Below are positions 44,509 through 53,236 of a stretch of 64,000 bases of DNA, piece by piece (positions within the stretch are counted from its first letter, which is position 1; the number at the start of each line of letters is the position of its first letter). The notes under the pieces were generated by a model. That model did not search any database. It was given only the letters and a program-made list of their open reading frames with translations, and was not told the DNA's origin. Location: NCBI RefSeq assembly GCF_004798685.1, contig NZ_CP039291.1, positions 496,001 to 560,000 on the forward strand, in the 5' to 3' direction. The position numbers and the translations under genes were made by a program. Source of the stretch: Cellulomonas shaoxiangyii. GTDB taxonomy: Bacteria > Actinomycetota > Actinomycetes > Actinomycetales > Cellulomonadaceae.

Positions 44509-44978
44509 GCCCCGCCCGGGAACCCGAGCACCCGCCAGGCCTCGTACGTCGCGACGGCGGCGGCGTTCGACAGGTTCATCGACCGGCGGCCGGGCAGCAT
44601 CGGGATGCGCACGCGGTCGGTGACGCGGGGGTGGTCGACGACCTCGTCCGGCAGGCCGTCGGGCTCGGGGCCGAAGAGCAGCACGTCGCCGTCGCGCCAG
44701 TCGACGTCGGTGTACCAGCGGTCCGACCGCGTGGTGAACGCCAGCACGCGGGCGTCCGGCAACGCGTCGAGCAGGGCGGCCAGGTCCGGGTGGACGACCA
44801 CGTGCGCGAGGTCGTGGTAGTCCAGCCCGGCCCGGCGCAGGCGCGCCTCCGACAGGTCGAAGCCGAGCGGCTCGACCAGGTGGAGGGTCGCGCCCGTGCC
44901 GGCGCACATGCGGATCGCGTTGCCCGTGTTGCCGGGGATCCGGGGCTCGAAGAGGGCGACGTGCAGCACGTCCCGCAT
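44505..44978 (-). CDS. trmL: tRNA (cytidine(34)-2'-O)-methyltransferase
   Basis: A 157-residue SPOUT methyltransferase methylating the wobble-position ribose of certain tRNA-Leu species. It has family motifs LFEPRIPGNTGNAIRMCAGTGATLHLVEPLGF, LLFGPEPDGLP and the knot-region MLPGRRSMNLSNAAAVATYEAWR. The length fits the family. GGGAGG lies directly against the ATG, closer than usual, so translation may be weak. Confidence 0.93.
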   Translation of the reverse strand: MRDVLHVALFEPRIPGNTGNAIRMCAGTGATLHLVEPLGFDLSEARLRRAGLDYHDLAHVVVHPDLAALLDALPDARVLAFTTRSDRWYTDVDWRDGDVLLFGPEPDGLPDEVVDHPRVTDRVRIPMLPGRRSMNLSNAAAVATYEAWRVLGFPGGA

Positions 44979-45015
44979 CCTCCCACCGCGGCGGGGCGCC
45001 GACGCCGTGCGTGCG

Positions 45016-45642
45016 TCAGGCGGGCGGGTAGCCCTGCTGCTTGAGCAGCCGCGCGAGGTGGGCGGTGTTCGCGGCGAGCGTGCGCGTGGTCGTCGTGACC
45101 TTCTCCGGCGTCTCGTCGAGGTCCTGGTAGTCGGTCGAGCCCATCGCCTCGCCGACCCAGTACGTGATCGCGGCCGCGGGGATCGTGAAGCCCACGTCGT
45201 TCAGCGCCTGGAACACCTCGGCGCTCACGTGGTGCGCACCGTCCTCGTTGCCGACGACCGCGACCGCCGCCACCTTGCCGTACGTCAGCAGGCGGCCCTC
45301 GTCGTCCTCCTCGGACAGCTCGGCGTCGAGCCGCTCGAGCGCCCGCTTCGTCACGCTCGACGGCTGGCCCATCCAGATCGGCGTCGCGATCACGAGGATG
45401 TCGGCGGCCAGCATCTTCTCCCGGATCGCGGGCCACGCGTCGCCCTCGCCCATGTCCTTCTGCACGCCCGGACGCACGTCGTGGTCCACGACCCGGACGA
45501 CCTCGCCCGTGACGCCGTGCGCGCCGAGCGCGGCGAGCACCTGGCGGCCCAGCAGCTCGGAGCTCGACGGGGCCGGGGACGGGGTCAGCGTGCCGACGAG
45601 GACGAGTGCGGTCAGGTCGGGCGTCGTGGTCTCGGTCGTCAT
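45016..45642 (-). CDS. Flavodoxin-fold NAD(P)H-dependent oxidoreductase
   Basis: A 208-residue protein of the FMN-dependent reductase/flavodoxin superfamily. The phosphate-binding loop lies in VGTLTPSPAPSSSELL. Then come ADILVIATPIWMGQPSSVTKRALERLDA and AAVAVVGNEDGAHHVSAEVFQALNDVGF. Such enzymes bind FMN and reduce quinones or other small molecules. No partner gene. AGGTGGGGG precedes the ATG. Confidence 0.85.
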   Translation of the reverse strand: MTTETTTPDLTALVLVGTLTPSPAPSSSELLGRQVLAALGAHGVTGEVVRVVDHDVRPGVQKDMGEGDAWPAIREKMLAADILVIATPIWMGQPSSVTKRALERLDAELSEEDDEGRLLTYGKVAAVAVVGNEDGAHHVSAEVFQALNDVGFTIPAAAITYWVGEAMGSTDYQDLDETPEKVTTTTRTLAANTAHLARLLKQQGYPPA

Positions 45643-45780
45643 GCCCCCACCTTGCGACGGCCGGGTGCGCCGCGCGACCGCGGACCCGGACCCGCCCCGC
45701 CGGTACCGACGCCGGCGCCGGGTGCGCTGCTAGCGTGCCCGGCGGCCGGGGGGCGTGACGGGGCGTGCGACGGGGGACGG

Positions 45781-48348
45781 ATGAACGACGCGGTGGGCCG
45801 GGCGGGCGACGACGCGACGGGGCTGGACGAGACGGGGCTGGACGAGACGGGGCTGGACGGGAGCGAGGGCGACGCCCGTCCCGGCGGGCTGGAGCTGCGC
45901 CTGGACGCGCCGGCACGCACGTGGACCGACGCGTTCCCGGTCGGCAACGGGCGCGTCGGGGCGATGGTCTTCGGCGGCACGTCGTCCGAGCGCGTCCAGG
46001 TGAACGACGACACCTGCTGGTCGGGAGCGCCGGTGGCGCACCCGATCGCTCCGCTCGCGGGGCCCGGCGGGCCGGCGAGCGAGCTGGCCGCTGCCCGCGG
46101 GGCGCTCGCGGACGGCGACGTGCGCGCGGCCGAGGGCCACGTCGCCCGGCTGCAGAGCGGGTACACGCAGGCGAACCAGCCGCTCGTCGACCTCCTGCTC
46201 ACGCAGCGCTCCGCCGGCGAGCCGCGGGAGTACCGGCGCACGCTCGACCTCGCCGACGCGCGCGCGACGAGCGTGTGGACGGCCGCCGACGGCGCGGCCT
46301 GTCGGCAGGACGTGCTGGTCAGCCACCCCGACGGCGTGCTGCTGCTCGACCGCCGCACGGACGGGTCCACGGGCGACGTCGACGTCGCGCTGACGTCCCC
46401 GCACCCGTGGCTGCGGCCGCCGGCGGCGCTGCGCACGGCCGCACCGGCGGACGCACCCGGTGCCGCCACGCCCGACGCGGCCGCCGTGCCGGCCGGCGTC
46501 GCGGTCCTCACCGCGCTGGTGCGGATGCCCGCGCGCGTCCTCCCGGACTACCTGAACGACGCGCACGCGGTGTCCTACGACGGCCCCGGCGTGCTGGCGG
46601 CCGTCGCGGTCGCCGTCGTGCCGGACGGGCCGGCCGGCGCGTCCGCGGACGACGGCACCGTGCACGTGGCCGGGGCCTCCCGGGTCCGGGTGGTCCTCGC
46701 GACCGCCACGGACCACGTCGTCGGCGACGCCCACCTGCACGGCGACGCCGACCGCGTCGTCGCGGAGGCCGTCGCGGTGCTCACGTCCGCGCTCGCGGAC
46801 CTCGACGGCGTGCCCGACAGGCACGTCACGGACCACCGGGCGCTCATGGGCCGCGTCGACCTCGGCCTCGCGGCCACGCCGCCCGACGCGCCCCTCGACG
46901 CGCGCCTCGTCGCGCACGCGCGCGGCGCCGCCGACCCGCACCTCGCGGTGCTCGCGTTCCAGCTGGGCCGGTACCTCACGGTCGCCGGCTCGCGCCCCGG
47001 CACGCTGCCGCTGCACCTGCAGGGCGTCTGGAACCCGCACGTGACGCCGCCGTGGAACGCGAACTACACGATCAACATCAACACCGAGATGAACTACTGG
47101 CCGACGCTCGTCGGCGACCTCGCGGAGTGCCACGAGCCGCTGCTCGCGTGGCTCGACCGCCTGGCCGCGGCGGGGGAGCGCACCGCGCGCGAGCTCTACG
47201 GTGCGCGCGGCTGGGTCGCGCACCACAACAGCGACCCCTGGTGCTTCACCGGCCCCGTCGGCGCGGGGCGGGACAGCGCGAGCTGGTCGACGTGGCCGTT
47301 CGGCGGGGTGTGGCTCGCACGGCACGTCGTCGACCACCACGACTGGACCGGCGACGACGACGCCCTGCGGCGGCACTGGCCGGTGGTGCGCGGCGCGGCG
47401 CTCTTCCTGCTCGACTGGCTCGTGCCGCAGCCCGACGGCTCGCTGGGCACCGCGCCCTCGACGAGCCCGGAGAACCAGTACCTGCTGCCCGACGGGTCCG
47501 TCGCGAGCGTCGGGACGTCCACGACCTCCGACCTCGCGATGGCGCGCGACCTGCTCGGGCACGTCCGCCGCCTCGCGCCCGCCGCGGGCGAGGACGAGGC
47601 GCTGGTCGCGGCCGTCGACGCGGCACTCGACCGCCTCCCCGCCGAGCGCGTCGCACCCGACGGCCGCCTCGCGGAGTGGTCCACCGACGTCCCCGACGCC
47701 GAGCCGGAGCACCGGCACCAGTCGCACCTGTACGGGGTCTTCCCCGGTACGTCGATCGACCCGGACCAGGCGCCGGACCTCGCGGCGGCGGCCCGCCGGA
47801 CGCTCGACGCCCGCGGCCCCGACTCGACGGGCTGGTCGCTCGCGTGGCGGCTCGCGCTGCGGGCGCGGCTGCGCGACCCGGGCGGCGTGACCGACCTGGT
47901 GCACGCCTTCCTGCACCCGGTCGACGCCGACCTCGCCGCCGCGGTCACCACCGGCGGCACCGACGCCGACGGTGCGGCGCCCCGCCACGTCGGGGGCGTC
48001 TACCGGTCGCTGCTGTGCGCGCACCCGCCGTTCCAGATCGACGGCAACCTCGGGTTCACGGCCGGCGTCGCCGAGGCGCTCGTGCAGGCGCACCGCGTCG
48101 ACGCGGACGGCGTCCGGGAGGTGCACCTGCTCCCCGCGCTGCCGGACGCGTGGCCCGACGGGCACGTGCGCGGCCTGCGCCTGCGCGGCGGCCTGCGCCT
48201 CGCGGAGCTGGTGTGGCGCGACGGCCGGGTCACCCGGGCGGTCCTGTCCGCCGCCCGCCCGGCCGTCGTGGTCGTCCGCGCGGGCGCGGACGCACCGGGC
48301 ACGCGCCTCGACCTCCCGGCGGCAACCCCGGTCCGCGTCACCCCCTGA
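45781..48348 (+). CDS. GH95 family alpha-L-fucosidase
   Basis: An 855-residue glycoside hydrolase family 95 enzyme, inverting alpha-1,2-L-fucosidase or, in some members, alpha-L-galactosidase. After an N-terminal beta domain the (alpha/alpha)6 barrel carries LQGVWNPHVTPPWNANYTININTEMNYWP with the paired Asn of the catalytic base system. The probable general acid is Glu564 in APSTSPENQYLLP. HRHQSHLYGVFPG and PFQIDGNLGFTAGVAEALVQ are also typical. No signal peptide, so it works on imported oligosaccharides such as xyloglucan fragments. Residues 13-27 are a GLDET repeat from a 15-bp tandem duplication. Confidence 0.93.
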   Translation: MNDAVGRAGDDATGLDETGLDETGLDGSEGDARPGGLELRLDAPARTWTDAFPVGNGRVGAMVFGGTSSERVQVNDDTCWSGAPVAHPIAPLAGPGGPASELAAARGALADGDVRAAEGHVARLQSGYTQANQPLVDLLLTQRSAGEPREYRRTLDLADARATSVWTAADGAACRQDVLVSHPDGVLLLDRRTDGSTGDVDVALTSPHPWLRPPAALRTAAPADAPGAATPDAAAVPAGVAVLTALVRMPARVLPDYLNDAHAVSYDGPGVLAAVAVAVVPDGPAGASADDGTVHVAGASRVRVVLATATDHVVGDAHLHGDADRVVAEAVAVLTSALADLDGVPDRHVTDHRALMGRVDLGLAATPPDAPLDARLVAHARGAADPHLAVLAFQLGRYLTVAGSRPGTLPLHLQGVWNPHVTPPWNANYTININTEMNYWPTLVGDLAECHEPLLAWLDRLAAAGERTARELYGARGWVAHHNSDPWCFTGPVGAGRDSASWSTWPFGGVWLARHVVDHHDWTGDDDALRRHWPVVRGAALFLLDWLVPQPDGSLGTAPSTSPENQYLLPDGSVASVGTSTTSDLAMARDLLGHVRRLAPAAGEDEALVAAVDAALDRLPAERVAPDGRLAEWSTDVPDAEPEHRHQSHLYGVFPGTSIDPDQAPDLAAAARRTLDARGPDSTGWSLAWRLALRARLRDPGGVTDLVHAFLHPVDADLAAAVTTGGTDADGAAPRHVGGVYRSLLCAHPPFQIDGNLGFTAGVAEALVQAHRVDADGVREVHLLPALPDAWPDGHVRGLRLRGGLRLAELVWRDGRVTRAVLSAARPAVVVVRAGADAPGTRLDLPAATPVRVTP
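45817..45861 (+). repeat. Three 15-bp tandem repeats in the GH95 N-terminus
   Basis: ACGGGGCTGGACGAG occurs at 45817-45831 and 45832-45846, then with one change at 45847-45861. It encodes T-G-L-D-E repeats in a region ahead of the catalytic fold. Confidence 0.8.
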
Positions 48349-48391
48349 CCACCCACCCGCCCCACCCACCCGCCCCCCACCCGGGTGACGG

Positions 48392-48459
48392 CCCCGCCGA
48401 GGGCAACCTCGTGCGCGCACCTCGGGCGCCAGGCGCACACCAGGTTGCCCTCGGCGGGG
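48392..48459. terminator. Large bidirectional terminator between convergent genes
   Basis: CCCCGCCGAGGGCAACCT (48392-48409) and its exact complement (48442-48459) form an 18-bp stem. The 32-nt loop contains a further GTGCGC/GCGCAC pair (48411-48416, 48433-48438). It separates the GH95 gene from the LacI gene ending at 48508 on the other strand. Confidence 0.7.
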
Positions 48460-48507
48460 GCGTCGGGGGGGGGGTGCGGGTGCCCGGGTGCGGCCGGCGA
48501 GCGGCGG

Positions 48508-49545
48508 TCAGCCCGCCCGGTGCGGGGCGGTCGACTCGCGCACGACCAGCTCGGTCGCGAGGTCGATCCGCAGGTTCGCGGGGCGCTCGCCGGCGGCGAG
48601 GCTGAGCAGCATCTGGGTCGCGGTGGCCGCCATCTCGCGCAGCGGCTGGCGCACCGTCGTGAGCGACGGGCCGAGCCACTGGGCGAGCGGGAGGTCGTCG
48701 TAGCCGACCACGGAGAGGTCCTCGGGGATGCTCAGCCCGAGCTCGCGCGCGGCGCGCATGACGCCCAGGGACTGGTAGTCGGACCCGGCGAAGATCGCGG
48801 TCGGCCGGTCGGGGCGGGACAGCAGGTCGATGCCGTGCGTGTACCCGCCGAGCACGTGGAAGTCGCCCCACCGCACGAGCGCGGGGTCGGGCCGGATGCC
48901 GGCCTCCTCGAGCCCGCTGCGGTAGCCGTCGACGCGCGCGCGGCTGCACAGCACGTCGGCGGGCCCGGCGATGACGCCGATCCGCCGGTGCCCGAGCGAG
49001 AGCAGGTGCCGCGTGGCGATGAGCCCGCCGTTCCAGTTGTTGGACCCGACGGTCGGCACGCCGGCGGGCGGCTCGCCCCAGGTGTCGACGACGACGAACG
49101 GGATGGAGCGCGACTCGAGCTGGTGGCGCTGCGTGGCGTCGAGCGACGACAGCACGAGCAGCACGCCGAGGGGCCGGCGGGCGAGGACGTCGTCGATGAG
49201 GTCCTGCTGCGGCCGGTGCGAGCCGCCGAGCTCGGACAGCACGACGCCGACGCGGCGCGCGGACGCGGCGTCCTCGACGCCCTTGATGACCTCCTGCGCC
49301 CACGCGTTGTCCAGCTCGTGGAACACCAGGTCGATGAGCGAGGGGTCGGTCGACGTGCGGGCCCGCCGCCGCCGGTAGCTGTGCTCCTCGAGGATCGCCT
49401 CGACGCGGGCGCGGGTCGTGGGTGCGACGTCGGCGCGCCCGTTGAGGACCTTGGAGACGGTGGGGACGGAGACGCCGGCCAGGGCCGCGACGTCCGCGAT
49501 GGTCACCGCGCGCACGTCGCCCGTCGGTCCGGTGGGTACCGTCAC
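48508..49545 (-). CDS. LacI-family repressor of the GH3/ABC/GH39/GH42 operon
   Basis: A 345-residue LacI/GalR regulator. The HTH and hinge read VTIADVAALAGVSVPTVSKVLNGRADVAPTTRARVEAILEEHSYRRRRA. The effector domain is less similar to classical members at its start (STDPSLIDLVFHELDNAWAQEVIKGVEDAA), a variant common in actinobacterial glycosidase regulators. The GTG at 49545 was chosen because AAGGGGG lies just upstream; an earlier start at 49608 would run through a probable operator. It is divergent from the operon starting at 49768. Confidence 0.92.
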   Translation of the reverse strand: MTVPTGPTGDVRAVTIADVAALAGVSVPTVSKVLNGRADVAPTTRARVEAILEEHSYRRRRARTSTDPSLIDLVFHELDNAWAQEVIKGVEDAASARRVGVVLSELGGSHRPQQDLIDDVLARRPLGVLLVLSSLDATQRHQLESRSIPFVVVDTWGEPPAGVPTVGSNNWNGGLIATRHLLSLGHRRIGVIAGPADVLCSRARVDGYRSGLEEAGIRPDPALVRWGDFHVLGGYTHGIDLLSRPDRPTAIFAGSDYQSLGVMRAARELGLSIPEDLSVVGYDDLPLAQWLGPSLTTVRQPLREMAATATQMLLSLAAGERPANLRIDLATELVVRESTAPHRAG

Positions 49546-49582
49546 CGCGCCCCCTTGGGTCTGGGTCCCGCGCCGCCGTCGC

Positions 49583-49598
49583 GCAAGTTTCGGTTGCG
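49583..49598. promoter_or_regulatory. Possible operator upstream of the LacI gene
   Basis: GCAAGTTTCGGTTGC (within 49583-49598) is an imperfect inverted repeat. It shares AAGTTTCSG with CGAAAGTTTCCG at 49731-49742 on the other side of the divergent region. The two may be sites for the same repressor. Confidence 0.4.
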
Positions 49599-49672
49599 AC
49601 CGTAGCACCTGGGTGACGCGCCGGGGAGCGGTGTCCCGGCGGTCGCGTCAGGTCTCGGTTCGGTCACCGGGG

Positions 49673-49702
49673 TTGACGCGTGTGCAAACGCTTGCCTACG
49701 GT
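49673..49702 (+). promoter_or_regulatory. Promoter of the GH3/ABC/GH39/GH42 operon with operator in the spacer
   Basis: TTGACG (49673-49678) and TACGGT (49697-49702) are 18 bp apart. The spacer contains the LacI-type site TGCAAACGCTTGCC (49683-49696), so repressor binding would directly exclude RNA polymerase. A second palindrome, CGAAAGTTTCCG, lies at 49731-49742 in the leader. Confidence 0.65.
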
Positions 49703-49767
49703 GGCGGACACAGCGTTTCGGGCAACATGCCGAAAGTTTCCGATACCACAAGGATGTGGGGACGCCG

Positions 49768-52158
49768 ATGTCGGCACAGCAGGAGGACGTCCGTCCGGTC
49801 GCGCCGCGCGGCGCGACGACGGACCCGGCCGGGACGCTCGCGCCGACGCTCGCGCCCGGCGTGGCCGAGCGCCGGCAGGCCCGCGTGCAGGACCTCCTCA
49901 CCTCGATGACGGCGGAGGAGAAGGTCGCCCAGCTCGTCGGCCTGTGGGTGGGCGCGGACGCGTCCGGCGGCGGCGTCGCACCGCACCAGGCCGACATGAC
50001 GGGCACGGTCCCCGCCTTCGCCGACGTCGTGGCGCACGGCCTCGGCCAGCTCACCCGCCCGTACGGCACCGCCCCCGTCGACCCCACGGTGGCCGCCCGC
50101 TCGCTCGCCGCGAGCCAGCGCGAGGTCGTCGCCGCGAGCCGGTTCGGCATCCCGGCCCAGGTGCACGAGGAGTGCCTCACCGGCTTCGCCGCCTGGCAGG
50201 CCACGACGTACCCGACGCCGCTCGCCTGGGGGGCGTCGTTCGACCCCGACCTCGTCGAGGAGATGGCCGGCCGGATCGGTGCCACGATGCGCGCGGCGGG
50301 CGTCCACCAGGGCCTCGCCCCGGTCCTCGACGTCACGCGCGACTACCGCTGGGGCCGCACCGAGGAGACGATCGGCGAGGACCCGTACCTCGTCGGCGTC
50401 GTCGGCGCCGCGTACGTGCGGGGCCTGGAGCGCGCCGGGATCGTCGCGACGCTCAAGCACTTCGCGGGCTACTCCGCCTCGCGCGCCGGCCGCAACCTCG
50501 CACCGGTGTCGATGGGCCCCGCCGAGCTGGCCGACGTGATCCTGCCGCCGTTCGAGACGGCGCTGCGGCACGGCGGCGCGCGGTCCGTCATGCACTCCTA
50601 CGCCGAGATCGACGGCGTCCCGTCCGCCGCCGACGAGTGGCTGCTCACCGACCTGCTGCGCGGGCGGTGGGGCTTCGACGGCGTCGTCGTCGCCGACTAC
50701 TTCGGCATCGCGTTCCTGCAGTCGCTGCACGGGGTCGCGGGTTCGCGCGGCGAGGCCGCGCACCTGGCCCTGCGCGCCGGCGTGGACGTCGAGCTGCCGT
50801 CGGTCGACGCGTACGGCGCCCCGCTGCTCGCGGCGCTGCGCGACGGCACGGTCCCCGCCGAGCTCGTCGACCGCGCCCTGCGCCGGGTCCTGGAGCAGAA
50901 GGCCGAGCTCGGCCTGCTGGACGAGGACTGGGACCCGGAGCCCGCCGACGACGTGCTCACCCTTGACGACCCGGTCGGCCGCGACGTCGCGCTGCGCCTG
51001 GCGCGCGAGTCCGTGGTGCTCCTGGACAACGCCGGCGGCGTCCTGCCGCTGGCCCCCGACGCCCGCGTCGCCGTCGTCGGCCCGCTCGCCGACGACCCGA
51101 TGGCGATGCTCGGCTGCTACACCTTCCCCGCGCACGTCGGCGCGCGGCACCCCGACGTGCCGATGGGCGTCGACGTGGCGAGCGTCGTCGCGTCGCTGCG
51201 CGGCCTGCGCGGGGACGTGCCGACCGCGCGCGGCTGCGACGTCGAGTCCGACGACCGCTCCGGGTTCGACGAGGCCGTCGCGGTCGCCCGGGCCGCCGAC
51301 GTCGTCGTCGTGGCCGTCGGCGACCGGGCGGGCCTGTTCGGGCGCGGGACGTCCGGCGAGGGCTGCGACGCCACCGACCTGCACCTGCCCGGGCAGCAGG
51401 GCGACCTGGTCCGCGCCGTGCTGGCGACCGGCACGCCGGTCGTCCTGCTCCTGCTCACGGGCCGCCCGTACGCGGTCGGCGACCTCGCCGCGGGCGCGGC
51501 CGCCGTCGTGCAGGCGTTCTTCCCCGGTCAGCTCGGGGGGCAGGCCGTCGCGGAGGTCCTCACCGGCGAGGTCGCGCCCTCGGGACGCCTGCCGGTCAGC
51601 ATGCCCCGCGACGCCTCCGGCCAGCCCGGCACGTACCTGTCGCAGCCGCTCGGCCGGCGCTCCGGCGTCTCCGACGTCGACCCGACGCCGCTGTACCCGT
51701 TCGGCCACGGCCTGACGTACACGACGTTCACGTGGTCGGACGCCCGCGCGCCCGACGGCGAGGTGTGGCCCGTGGACGGCGAGACCCGGGTGGCGGTCGA
51801 CGTCGCGAACGACGGCGAGCGCGCCGGCACCGAGGTCGTCCAGCTCTACCTGCACGACCCGGTGGCGTCGATGGTGCGCCCCGTCGTCCGCCTCGTCGGG
51901 CACGCCCGGGTCGACCTGGCGCCGGGGGAGCGCGCGACCGTCGAGCTGACGGTGCACGCCGACCTCGCGTCGTTCACGCGTCGCGACGGCAGCCGGGTCG
52001 TGGAACCCGGGGACGTCGAGCTGCGGCTCGCCCGCTCGAGCGCCGACGCCGAGCACGCGGTCCGCCTGCGCATGGACGGCCCTGTCCGGACGGTCGGCGA
52101 CGACCGTCACCTGCTGAGCACGGCACGCGTGCTCGTGTCCCCCGCAGAGAGGCGGTGA
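49768..52158 (+). CDS. GH3 family beta-glycosidase
   Basis: A 796-residue GH3 enzyme without signal peptide. The N-terminal barrel contains LDVTRDYRWGRTEETIGEDPYLVG and LKHFAGYSASRAGRN. The nucleophile is Asp310 in GVVVADYFGIAF. The alpha/beta sandwich starts near residue 415 (LARESVVLLDNAGGVLPL), and a fibronectin-III-like domain lies at the end. It leads an operon with oligosaccharide permeases, GH39 and GH42, so it probably trims imported xylo- or gluco-oligosaccharides. The ATG at 49768 has GGGG at a workable distance; the in-frame GTG at 49756 lies too close to AAGGA. Confidence 0.93.
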   Translation: MSAQQEDVRPVAPRGATTDPAGTLAPTLAPGVAERRQARVQDLLTSMTAEEKVAQLVGLWVGADASGGGVAPHQADMTGTVPAFADVVAHGLGQLTRPYGTAPVDPTVAARSLAASQREVVAASRFGIPAQVHEECLTGFAAWQATTYPTPLAWGASFDPDLVEEMAGRIGATMRAAGVHQGLAPVLDVTRDYRWGRTEETIGEDPYLVGVVGAAYVRGLERAGIVATLKHFAGYSASRAGRNLAPVSMGPAELADVILPPFETALRHGGARSVMHSYAEIDGVPSAADEWLLTDLLRGRWGFDGVVVADYFGIAFLQSLHGVAGSRGEAAHLALRAGVDVELPSVDAYGAPLLAALRDGTVPAELVDRALRRVLEQKAELGLLDEDWDPEPADDVLTLDDPVGRDVALRLARESVVLLDNAGGVLPLAPDARVAVVGPLADDPMAMLGCYTFPAHVGARHPDVPMGVDVASVVASLRGLRGDVPTARGCDVESDDRSGFDEAVAVARAADVVVVAVGDRAGLFGRGTSGEGCDATDLHLPGQQGDLVRAVLATGTPVVLLLLTGRPYAVGDLAAGAAAVVQAFFPGQLGGQAVAEVLTGEVAPSGRLPVSMPRDASGQPGTYLSQPLGRRSGVSDVDPTPLYPFGHGLTYTTFTWSDARAPDGEVWPVDGETRVAVDVANDGERAGTEVVQLYLHDPVASMVRPVVRLVGHARVDLAPGERATVELTVHADLASFTRRDGSRVVEPGDVELRLARSSADAEHAVRLRMDGPVRTVGDDRHLLSTARVLVSPAERR

Positions 52159-52162
52159 GCAC

Positions 52163-53236
52163 ATGACCGTCAACGACCCCCTCCCCGTGGGGAGCGCGTC
52201 GGCGGCCTCGTCCCTGGTGACGGGCGCGAGCCCGGCCGCCGCCGCGACCGGCGTCGCGGCGGCCACCGGTGCCACGACGCCCGGTGGCCCGAACGGCCGC
52301 GCCGAGCGAGCCGCACGGCGCCGGCTGGGCGGCAGCGTCCCGCTCGGCAAGGCGCTGCGCCGCGACTGGCAGCTGTACTCGCTGCTGATCCTGCCGCTGG
52401 TGTTCTTCGCGATCTTCCGGTACGGGCCGATGCTCGGCAACGTCATCGCGTTCCGCCGGTTCCGCCCGGGCGGGTCGATCTTCGGCGAGGAATGGGTGGG
52501 CCTGCACTACGTGCGGATGTTCATCCAGGACCCGACGTTCTGGAACGTCTTCCAGAACACCCTGATCCTGGGCGTCCTGAGCCTCGTGCTCATCTTCCCG
52601 CTGCCGATCGTGCTCGCGCTCATGCTCAACGAGCTGCGCTCGCGCCGGTTCAAGCGCATCATCCAGACGATCTCCTACCTGCCGCACTTCATGTCGGTCG
52701 TCATCGTCGCGGGGCTGGTGTTCCAGCTCACGGCGGTGCGCGGCACGATCAACCAGCTCATCACGGCGTTCGGCAGCGCCCCGATCAGCTTCATGCAGCT
52801 GCCGGAGTGGTTCCGGACCGTCTACGTGGGCTCGGAGATCTGGCAGACGGTCGGGTGGGGCACGATCCTCTACCTCGCCGCCCTGTCGACGATCGACCCC
52901 CAGCTGTACGAGGCCGCGCGCATCGACGGCGCGAACCGGTGGCGCCAGACCTGGCACGTCACCCTGCCCGGCATCCGCCCGACGATGGTCGTGCTGCTGA
53001 TCCTCAACATCGGGTCGTTCATGGCGGTCGGGTTCGAGAAGATCCTGCTCCTGTACAACCCCTTGCTGTACCCGACGGCGGACGTCATCGCCACCTACCT
53101 GTACCGGGTCGGGATCGGGTCCAGCCAGTTCTCCTACGCGACGGCCATCGGCCTGTTCGAGGCGCTCATCGGCCTCACCCTCGTCCTGTCCGCCAACGCG
53201 ATCTCGCGCCGAGTGGTGGGAGCGTCCCTGTGGTGA
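52163..53236 (+). CDS. Sugar ABC transporter permease (LplB type)
   Basis: A 357-residue inner-membrane permease of the CUT1 class. An Ala-rich cytoplasmic N-terminus (about 1-70) is followed by six transmembrane helices. The EAA loop contacting the ATPase is YEAARIDGANRWRQTWHVTLPGI (about 245-267). It starts 4 bp after the GH3 stop with GAGAGG upstream and overlaps the next permease by GTGA. Related LplB/YtcP-type systems import pectin- or xylan-derived oligosaccharides. No ATPase gene is in the operon. Confidence 0.94.
   Translation: MTVNDPLPVGSASAASSLVTGASPAAAATGVAAATGATTPGGPNGRAERAARRRLGGSVPLGKALRRDWQLYSLLILPLVFFAIFRYGPMLGNVIAFRRFRPGGSIFGEEWVGLHYVRMFIQDPTFWNVFQNTLILGVLSLVLIFPLPIVLALMLNELRSRRFKRIIQTISYLPHFMSVVIVAGLVFQLTAVRGTINQLITAFGSAPISFMQLPEWFRTVYVGSEIWQTVGWGTILYLAALSTIDPQLYEAARIDGANRWRQTWHVTLPGIRPTMVVLLILNIGSFMAVGFEKILLLYNPLLYPTADVIATYLYRVGIGSSQFSYATAIGLFEALIGLTLVLSANAISRRVVGASLW

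Noticed and set aside
49546..49608. A 21-residue N-terminal extension of the LacI protein starting at 49608
   Set aside because: The extension is basic, unlike the family, and would cover a probable operator; GTG 49545 has a good ribosome-binding site and puts the HTH near the N-terminus.
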